Shown: one piece after another, positions 4,799 through 9,662 of the stretch | Layout: each line of letters opens with the position of its first letter | Position numbering within the stretch: position 1 is the first letter of the stretch | Assembly: GCA_002478575.1 (NCBI GenBank) | Contig: DLOX01000098.1 | Coordinates: forward strand, 1-9,662 | DNA length: 9,662 nt | Direction: 5' to 3' | Source: Sphingomonadales bacterium UBA7473 | Lineage (GTDB): Bacteria > Pseudomonadota > Alphaproteobacteria > Sphingomonadales > Sphingomonadaceae | Notes under the pieces: model-generated | Told to the model about the DNA's origin: nothing | The model's database searches: none | Seen by the model: only the letters and a program-made list of their open reading frames with translations | Program-made: the position numbers and the translations under genes

Positions 4799-5770
4799 AT
4801 GAAAATTGATCGTGACAAGCTGCTCGATATCTACACAAGAACAATGAGGATCGCGAAGACGGATGAGAAATTCCGCTCGCTTTTGATGTCCGGCAAGTTC
4901 GCTTCCATGTATTATACGGTGCGGGGCCAAGAGTTGGTGTCTGCGGCTGCAATGGCCGCGCTGGAGCCGACTGATTATCTCGTCACCACCTATCGCGGGC
5001 AGCATGATCAGATCGCTAAAGGGGTTCCCTTAAAGCCCCTTTTTGCTGAGATTATCGGCAAAGCGACCGGGACCTGCAAAGGCAAAGGCGGCGCGATGCA
5101 CATCACTCATCCCGATAGTGGTGTGATGGTTACGACAGGCGTCGTTGGCTCTGGCCTGCCGATTGCGAACGGCCTTGCGATGGCTGCGCAAAACCGCAAG
5201 GATGGCCGCATTGCGGTTACTTGTTTCGGCGATGGCGCAAGCAATATCGGCGCGTTCCACGAGGCGCTGAACATGGCCGAGCTTTACAAGCTCCCCGTCA
5301 TCTTCATTTGCCAGAATAATCGCTATGGCGAGCATACAGCCTTTGCCGATCATACCTGCGTGGACAGTATTGTAACCCGCGCAGCGGCTTATGGCATGAA
5401 GGGCGTGAAAGTTGACGGCAACGATGCCGAAGCCATGTACACGGTCGTCAAGGAAGCCGCAGACCGGGCGCGTGCCGGCGAAGGCCCAACCCTAATCGAG
5501 GCCATGTGTTACCGTATGATGGGCCATTTCTTTGGCGCTGACTTCTCTTACATGCCCAAAGAGCATCTTGAAGAAATGGCGCGGGAAGATCCGTTGCCAC
5601 GCCTCCGCAAGCTGATGCTGGATTATCAATATAGCGAAGCTGAGCTCGACGCGATCTTGGCTGACATTGATGCAGAAGTGGAAGCAGCAGCCCAGTTCGC
5701 TTTTGATAGTCCCTTCCCTGATGCGAGCGAACTCAGAATCGATGTCTATGAAGAGGAGATCGCAGCATGA
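4799..5770 (+). CDS. 2-oxo acid dehydrogenase E1 component, alpha subunit (acetoin/pyruvate type)
   Basis: This is the thiamine-diphosphate-binding alpha subunit of an alpha2beta2 E1, 323 residues. It would act with the next gene to decarboxylate a 2-oxo acid (or cleave acetoin) in the cytoplasm. Visible landmarks are RGQE (42-45), TTYRGQHDQIAKG (63-75), GKGGAMH (95-101), the ThDP-pyrophosphate/Mg motif GDGASNIGAFHEALN starting at 144, and QNNRYGE (172-178). GHFFGADFSY near 242-251 replaces the usual GHxxxDxxxY loop. Overall it reads most like acetoin dehydrogenase or pyruvate dehydrogenase alpha chains, and the true substrate is not certain. The ATG at 4799 has AAGGA 8 bases upstream. An upstream in-frame ATG at 4757 adds a non-family extension and lies close to the operator. 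The stop overlaps the next start as ATGA, indicating translational coupling. Confidence 0.9.
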   Translation: MKIDRDKLLDIYTRTMRIAKTDEKFRSLLMSGKFASMYYTVRGQELVSAAAMAALEPTDYLVTTYRGQHDQIAKGVPLKPLFAEIIGKATGTCKGKGGAMHITHPDSGVMVTTGVVGSGLPIANGLAMAAQNRKDGRIAVTCFGDGASNIGAFHEALNMAELYKLPVIFICQNNRYGEHTAFADHTCVDSIVTRAAAYGMKGVKVDGNDAEAMYTVVKEAADRARAGEGPTLIEAMCYRMMGHFFGADFSYMPKEHLEEMAREDPLPRLRKLMLDYQYSEAELDAILADIDAEVEAAAQFAFDSPFPDASELRIDVYEEEIAA

Positions 5771-6759
5771 GCGGCAAAATCACCATGGCGGCTGCACTGA
5801 ACCGCGCCATTGATGAAGCGATGGCCGAAGATGAAGGCGTGATCCTGCTCGGCGAAGATGTTGCAGCCAAGCAAGGCGGTGGCGTGTTCAAAATCTCAGC
5901 GGGCCTGACCGAAAAATATGGCGAGCATCGCATCCGGGCTACGCCCATCTCCGAACAAGCGATCTTGGGCGCATGCGTTGGCGCAGCGCTTGCGGGCATG
6001 CGCCCCATTGCCGAAATCATGCTGATGAACTTTCTGACCGTCGCGATGGATCAGATCGTCAATCATGCGGCCAAGCTGCGCTTTATGTCGGGCGGGCAAA
6101 CCAATGTGCCTTTAGTCATTCGCACGACGACGGGCGTGGGCGTCGGCTTTGGCGGGCAGCATAGCGACATGCTTGAAGCCTGGTTTGCTCATGTCGCAGG
6201 GTTGAAGGTGGTGACACCTTCCAACGCGGCTGACGCGCAAGGCCTGATGCGGGCTGCCATTGCCTGCAATGATCCTGTGATCTTCATTGAGAATATTCTT
6301 TGTTACGGCCTTCAGTCTGAAGATCCCGGCGCGAACCATATCGTGCCATTGGGCAAGGCCGCCGTCGCCAAAGAAGGCACTGATTGCTCGATCATCACTT
6401 ATGGCCGCACCGTGCTCGATGCGCTGGAAGTGGCTGGGCAATTGGCCGAGGAAGGCATTTCGGTTGAAGTCATCGATCTGCGGACGATCGCTCCATATGA
6501 CGAAGAGACCGTCACAGCGTCCGTCCGCAAAACTGGGCGTGCCGTTGTGCTGCATGAAGCCGTTAAGGCCTATGGCACAGGCGCGGAAATTGCGGCACGC
6601 CTCAATGAAAAACTGTTCGGCGAATTGAAGGCTCCCGTTCAACGGCTCGGTGGAGCCTTCTCCGCTGTGCCGATGGCGAGCGCGTTGGAGCAATCTTGGA
6701 TCCCAACCAAAGACGGCATCAAGCAAGCCGTTCACGCCACTATGAATTGGAAGAAATAA
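5767..6759 (+). CDS. 2-oxo acid dehydrogenase E1 component, beta subunit
   Basis: This is the beta chain partner of the preceding alpha chain, 330 residues. It has the transketolase pyrimidine-binding domain (about 1-180) and the C-terminal transketolase domain (about 200-320). LLGEDVAAKQGGGVFK (28-42) and TPISEQAILGACVGAAL follow, with Glu63 in the position that activates the ThDP aminopyrimidine. GFGGQHSDMLEAW (127-139) is the usual active-site stretch including His132. EVIDLRTIAPYDEETV is the standard C-domain motif. Unlike many alphaproteobacterial PDH beta chains, it has no fused N-terminal lipoyl domain; a separate lipoyl protein is encoded 3 bases downstream instead. AGAGGAGAT precedes the start inside the alpha gene. 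Substrate identity remains open. Confidence 0.92.
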   Translation: MSGKITMAAALNRAIDEAMAEDEGVILLGEDVAAKQGGGVFKISAGLTEKYGEHRIRATPISEQAILGACVGAALAGMRPIAEIMLMNFLTVAMDQIVNHAAKLRFMSGGQTNVPLVIRTTTGVGVGFGGQHSDMLEAWFAHVAGLKVVTPSNAADAQGLMRAAIACNDPVIFIENILCYGLQSEDPGANHIVPLGKAAVAKEGTDCSIITYGRTVLDALEVAGQLAEEGISVEVIDLRTIAPYDEETVTASVRKTGRAVVLHEAVKAYGTGAEIAARLNEKLFGELKAPVQRLGGAFSAVPMASALEQSWIPTKDGIKQAVHATMNWKK

Positions 6760-6762
6760 TCT

Positions 6763-6993
6763 ATGGCGAGTGAAATCCGAATCCCAAAAATCGGGATGTC
6801 CGCCACTGAGATGAGCATCGCCGAATGGATGTTTGCTGATGGTGATCAAGTGAATGCTGGCGACATCCTCTACACGGTCGAAACCGACAAGACGACGACC
6901 GAGATTGAGGCGCAAGACAGTGGCATATTGCGCGTCATCGGTGTTGAAGGGGAACCCTATCCCGTTGGCACTTTGGTGGGACGGATTGAATAG
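6763..6993 (+). CDS. Freestanding lipoyl-domain carrier protein
   Basis: The whole 76-residue product is one biotinyl/lipoyl-attachment domain of the E2 type. The swinging-arm lysine is Lys43 in VETDKTTTEIEA. The fold is completed by IPKIGMS (7-13), EWMFADGDQVNAGD (21-34), GILRVIGVEGEPYPVGT and a last strand, LVGRIE. It starts 3 bases after E1-beta, with GGAAG in the end of that gene as ribosome binding site, so it is surely cotranscribed. ETDK favours lipoylation over biotinylation. There is no peripheral-subunit-binding domain and no acyltransferase domain, so it cannot serve alone as an E2. It may carry the acyl group from this E1 to an E2 encoded elsewhere or to another acceptor. Confidence 0.9.
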   Translation: MASEIRIPKIGMSATEMSIAEWMFADGDQVNAGDILYTVETDKTTTEIEAQDSGILRVIGVEGEPYPVGTLVGRIE

Positions 6994-7008
6994 GGGTCTT
7001 TCGGCCCC
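6993..7008 (+). terminator. Short GC hairpin after the lipoyl gene
   Basis: GGGGTC and GGCCCC flank a TTTC loop, giving six pairs including one wobble, and the hairpin begins at the last base of the lipoyl stop codon. ATTGATC rather than a T-run follows, so termination is likely partial at most, and the DCC/photolyase pair could receive read-through. Confidence 0.3.
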
Positions 7009-7045
7009 ATTGATCTGAAGCCAAGAAGCGCAGAGGGGCGGTGGC

Positions 7046-7393
7046 ATGCCCGCTGCTCTCACTATCTGGTATGATGCCGCTTGCCCATTGTGCACGCGAG
7101 AGATTGCGTTGATGCGCCGACTGGATCGCGCAAAGCGGATCAACTTTCTTGCCGTGCAGGATGAAGGCGCATCTTGCCCCATTGCGCCTGATGCAATGCT
7201 TGCGCGTTTCCATGCCGAGGAGAATGGCCAGTTGCTGAGCGGAGCGGCGGCCTTTGCAGCGATGTGGCGAGCCATACCAATGCTTCGGCCGCTGGGGCTG
7301 GCAGCGCGTATGCCCTTTGTCCTCAGCGCTCTGGAGTGGCTTTATGTCCGCTTCCTTATAATACGCCCCAAACTTGTTAGGATATTGAGCTGA
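7046..7393 (+). CDS. DCC family (DUF393) thiol-disulfide oxidoreductase-like protein
   Basis: This is a 115-residue protein of the DCC/YuxK group, normal length. The defining motif appears at the start: YDAACPLCTREIALM, with Asp10 and the CPLC pair Cys13/Cys16, a redox-type CxxC. The C-terminal half ends in a hydrophobic stretch (LGLAARMPFVLSALEWLYVRFLII, about 82-106; here in parts LGLAARMPFVLS and ALEWLYVRFLII), which may be buried or membrane-associated. Biochemical function of the family is not settled. The start has a purine-rich GAGGGG upstream. The stop overlaps the photolyase-like start as TGATG, so the two proteins are probably made together; DCC genes next to photolyase genes are, as I recall, a recurring arrangement. 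Confidence 0.85.
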   Translation: MPAALTIWYDAACPLCTREIALMRRLDRAKRINFLAVQDEGASCPIAPDAMLARFHAEENGQLLSGAAAFAAMWRAIPMLRPLGLAARMPFVLSALEWLYVRFLIIRPKLVRILS

Positions 7394-8559
7394 TGACCTT
7401 TGCCCGCACCCGCACTGAGGCGATGGCGCGACTGTCTGAGTTTTTGCCAAAGGCCGGCAAATCCTATGCGGCCCAGCGCAACTTCGATTTCGGACCGGGC
7501 AAGCATCGCGCGGTTTCTGCCCTGTCTCCAGCGATCCGCCACCGGCTGATCACTGAAGAGGAAGTTATCTCCGCAGTTCTTCGCCAGCATCGGTTCTCAG
7601 ATGCCGAAAAATTTGTTCAGGAGGTTTTGTGGCGGACCTATTGGAAGGGCTGGCTGGAAATGCGGCCTTCGGTTTGGACCAACTACCTTACAGCGCGGGA
7701 TGTGGCGCTTGACCAGTCGAGCGGAGATGCGACTTATGCTCAAGCGATCAACAGCCAGACCGGGATCGATTGCTTTGACGATTGGGCGCATGAACTGATC
7801 GAGACCGGCTATCTTCACAACCATGCCCGCATGTGGTTTGCCTCCATCTGGATTTTCACGCTGCGACTGCCCTGGACGTTGGGTGCCGATTTCTTCTTAC
7901 ACCATCTGCTGGACGCTGATCCCGCCAGCAACACTTTGTCGTGGCGGTGGGTGGCCGGGCTTCAGACGGTTGGGAAGACCTATATGGCAGGCGCGGATAA
8001 CATCGAGCGCTACACCAATGGCCGCTACTCGCCCAAAGGCCTCAGCAGCTCAGCCGTTGCTTTGCCAACCGAGCCACCAGCGCCGGTCCGCGCGCTGCCA
8101 TCGCCAGTCGCTCATGATCCTAAGAAGCCCAGCCTGTTGTTGATCACAGGCGAAGATCTTCACCCCGAAAGCTTGGGGCTGGATCCGAAGTCGATCAAAG
8201 CGGTTGTTGGGATATCAACTGTCCCGAGCTCACCTTATGGCAGCAACGCGAAACGCTACTGCGCAACAGCAATGGCAGAGGTCTTGCCACGTGCGCAAAA
8301 TCATTTTGGAGCGAAGGCCGAACTAGCCGACTCTGCGGCGGCCATCGCAGACATCGCTCGCGCAGCAAAGGCGCAGCAGATTGTGACAGCATATGCGCCA
8401 GTCGGGCCTGTTGCGACATGGCTGGAGCATGACTTCGGCCTGCCCATTGTGCCGCTCCGCCGCGATTGGGACGAAGCCTTTTGGCCCCACGCCACGAAGG
8501 GCTTCTTCCCATTTAAGGAGAAGATACCCAAGCTCTTGAATGACTTGGGTATCGCCTAA
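7393..8559 (+). CDS. Photolyase/cryptochrome-like FAD protein with permuted domain order
   Basis: The first 215 residues are a photolyase FAD-binding helical domain. They include SYAAQRNFDFGPGKHRAVS, EEVLW-like FVQEVLWRTYWKGWL, GYLHNHARMWFA (139-150) and the flavin-pocket segment DADPASNTLSWRW. Asn180 corresponds to the Asn facing flavin N5, and Trp184 and Trp186 to the start of the electron-transfer chain. The alpha/beta antenna domain that normally precedes this is absent: the protein starts only about 24 residues before the FAD domain. After a Pro/Ala-rich linker (about 220-245) comes a Rossmann-like domain of about 140 residues, starting SLLLITGEDL and ending FWPHATKGFFPFKEKIPKLL. That ending resembles the end of a photolyase antenna domain, so the domains look circularly permuted. 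DNA-repair versus signalling function is open. Confidence 0.85.
   Translation: MTFARTRTEAMARLSEFLPKAGKSYAAQRNFDFGPGKHRAVSALSPAIRHRLITEEEVISAVLRQHRFSDAEKFVQEVLWRTYWKGWLEMRPSVWTNYLTARDVALDQSSGDATYAQAINSQTGIDCFDDWAHELIETGYLHNHARMWFASIWIFTLRLPWTLGADFFLHHLLDADPASNTLSWRWVAGLQTVGKTYMAGADNIERYTNGRYSPKGLSSSAVALPTEPPAPVRALPSPVAHDPKKPSLLLITGEDLHPESLGLDPKSIKAVVGISTVPSSPYGSNAKRYCATAMAEVLPRAQNHFGAKAELADSAAAIADIARAAKAQQIVTAYAPVGPVATWLEHDFGLPIVPLRRDWDEAFWPHATKGFFPFKEKIPKLLNDLGIA
8523..8553. terminator. 10-bp perfect inverted repeat at the photolyase 3' end
   Basis: GATACCCAAG (8523-8532) and CTTGGGTATC (8544-8553) form a perfect 10-bp stem with an 11-base loop inside the last codons of the photolyase gene, just before the convergent peptidase stop. 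On the minus strand it is followed by the pyrimidine-rich TTCTCCTT, so it may terminate the peptidase transcript. On the plus strand no T-run follows. Confidence 0.4.
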
Positions 8560-8561
8560 TC

Positions 8562-9662
8562 CTATTGCCCGGCCCGGCTCTTGTCCCGCGTTACGCGAAA
8601 CTCTGCCGTGGGGTACCAATTGGGCCAGCCCTGACCTTCTGCAAGTTCACGGCCGATTTGATAGTTGAGGCGAAGGTCTTCAATCGCGCCGTCCCAGTTC
8701 CAATCGGCGCGATATTCGTCTTGCGGCTTGTGATAGCGGTTGGTGGTATAGTCTTCCGCCGCAGCACGTCCGGCTGCGACGCCGCCATTCACCAAATCTT
8801 CGCCAGAATCGAAATAGATCATCGGCACACCCCGCTTGGCGAGGCTGAAATGATCGGACCGATAGAAAAAGCCCTTTTCCGGCGTGCTTTCAGGCACAAT
8901 CACACGGCCTTGCGCAGTTACATATTTCTTCAGGATCGGCTCAAGCTCTGACTTCCCTCCGCCAACGATCACAACATCCTTCGCCCGGCCAATCATGCTG
9001 AGGCCATCCATGTTGATACCCCCCACGGTCTTTGCGAGCGGCACGATTGGATTGGCGGCATAATATTCGGAACCCAAGAGGCCCGACTCCTCAGCCGTCA
9101 CCGCCAAAAAGACCAAGCTGCGATCAGTCGCGCCAGCCTTGGCATGCGCTTCAGCCAGAGCAACCAGCCCAGCCGTCCCGCTCGCATTATCAACTGCGCC
9201 ATTGCAAACGCCATCGCCTTTGACAGGCTCGCACAGCCCCAAATGATCCCAATGCGCGGAATAAAGCACATATTCTTCAGGCCGGGTTTTGCCGGGCAGG
9301 ATGCCAATGACATTTTTGGAATTGGCCCGCCGGATCGTGGTGGTGAAAGACAGCGATGTCTTCAAACCCAACGGAACGGCCTTGAAGCCTTTCTTAGCGG
9401 CTTTGGCTGACAAAGCTGTCAAATCTTTGCCCGCATCGGCGAACAAGGCTTTAGCAGCATCCAACGTGATCCACGCATTGGCGAGGGTCTGATCCATATG
9501 GTTGTTCTTCGCATCCATCCGCACCTGCGGACCAGTCCAGCTGGAGACGACAACATCCCAAGGGTAGGCGGCTGGAAAAGTATCGTGAATGATAATCGCG
9601 GCCGCAGCGCCCTGGCGCGCTGCTTCCTCATATTTGTAGGTCCAGCGGCCATAATAGGTCAT
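8562..9662 (-). CDS. M28 family zinc metallopeptidase with PA domain (N-terminus outside window)
   Basis: The visible 366 residues lack the true N-terminus. The ATG at the window edge is probably an internal Met, since the sequence starts inside a protease-associated domain (YYGRWTYKYEEAARQGAAA). The peptidase domain follows with the full M28 co-catalytic zinc set: His137 and Asp139 in SAHWDHLG, Asp158 in DNASGTAG, the EE pair 191-192 in TAEESGLLGSEYY, Asp219 in INMDG, and His311 in YHKPQDEY. These enzymes are mostly secreted or periplasmic amino- or carboxypeptidases, so a signal peptide is expected upstream. Cys144 and Cys153 could form a disulfide, consistent with export. The gene is convergent with the photolyase gene, with 2 bases between the stops. 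Confidence 0.92.
   Translation of the reverse strand: MTYYGRWTYKYEEAARQGAAAAIIIHDTFPAAYPWDVVVSSWTGPQVRMDAKNNHMDQTLANAWITLDAAKALFADAGKDLTALSAKAAKKGFKAVPLGLKTSLSFTTTIRRANSKNVIGILPGKTRPEEYVLYSAHWDHLGLCEPVKGDGVCNGAVDNASGTAGLVALAEAHAKAGATDRSLVFLAVTAEESGLLGSEYYAANPIVPLAKTVGGINMDGLSMIGRAKDVVIVGGGKSELEPILKKYVTAQGRVIVPESTPEKGFFYRSDHFSLAKRGVPMIYFDSGEDLVNGGVAAGRAAAEDYTTNRYHKPQDEYRADWNWDGAIEDLRLNYQIGRELAEGQGWPNWYPTAEFRVTRDKSRAGQ

Noticed and set aside
6112..7275. 387-codon open frame on the minus strand across E1-beta, the lipoyl gene and DCC
   Set aside because: It is antisense to three well-recognised genes, crosses their boundaries and has no domain pattern; long antisense frames are expected at this GC content.
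7823..8143. 106-codon plus-strand frame inside the photolyase gene
   Set aside because: It is an out-of-frame shadow; the photolyase frame keeps the FAD-domain motifs throughout this stretch, so no frameshift is implied.

Overview
The window looks like chromosomal DNA from an alphaproteobacterium, most likely a sphingomonad (order Sphingomonadales). This rests on protein style (a ClpB N-terminus, short Ala/Pro-rich lipoproteins, an ACAD11-like acyl-CoA dehydrogenase, a DCC/photolyase pair), moderate-to-high GC and generic palindromic GC-rich repeats. No database search was possible, so the taxonomy is an inference.

Layout. 1-773 (minus) is the N-terminal third of the disaggregase gene clpB, preceded in the same direction by a small VOC-fold gene (842-1222). 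1320-1811 is a compact module: a GIY-YIG mini-nuclease gene bracketed by a perfect 28-bp inverted pair of palindromic repeats. A small lipoprotein gene follows (1863-2414). The gap 2415-2772 has no ordinary gene. It holds a strongly folded candidate RNA with a 14-nt perfect complement to the 16S rRNA 3' end, a 15-codon micro-ORF and a strong terminator-like hairpin. A DUF3617-like lipoprotein gene (2773-3327) ends convergently, with overlapping stop codons, against an acyl-CoA dehydrogenase gene (3324-4478, minus).

The acyl-CoA dehydrogenase diverges from an operon at 4799-6993 that encodes E1-alpha and E1-beta of a 2-oxo acid dehydrogenase plus a freestanding 76-residue lipoyl domain. No E2 acyltransferase or E3 gene is present here. 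A promoter and dyad operator lie in the divergent gap. Next comes a DCC (DUF393) thiol-disulfide oxidoreductase-like gene, translationally coupled by TGATG to a photolyase-like gene whose domains are in permuted order (FAD domain first, alpha/beta domain last). The window ends in a convergent M28 metallopeptidase gene whose 5' end lies outside.

How they may work together. The E1 pair would decarboxylate a 2-oxo acid and reductively acylate the small lipoyl protein, and the divergent acyl-CoA dehydrogenase may act on a related acyl-CoA. The DCC and photolyase genes form a separate redox/light-related pair. The best candidates for something undescribed are the repeat-bracketed GIY-YIG module, the structured RNA with its extreme Shine-Dalgarno, the domain-permuted photolyase and the E1/lipoyl-only operon.
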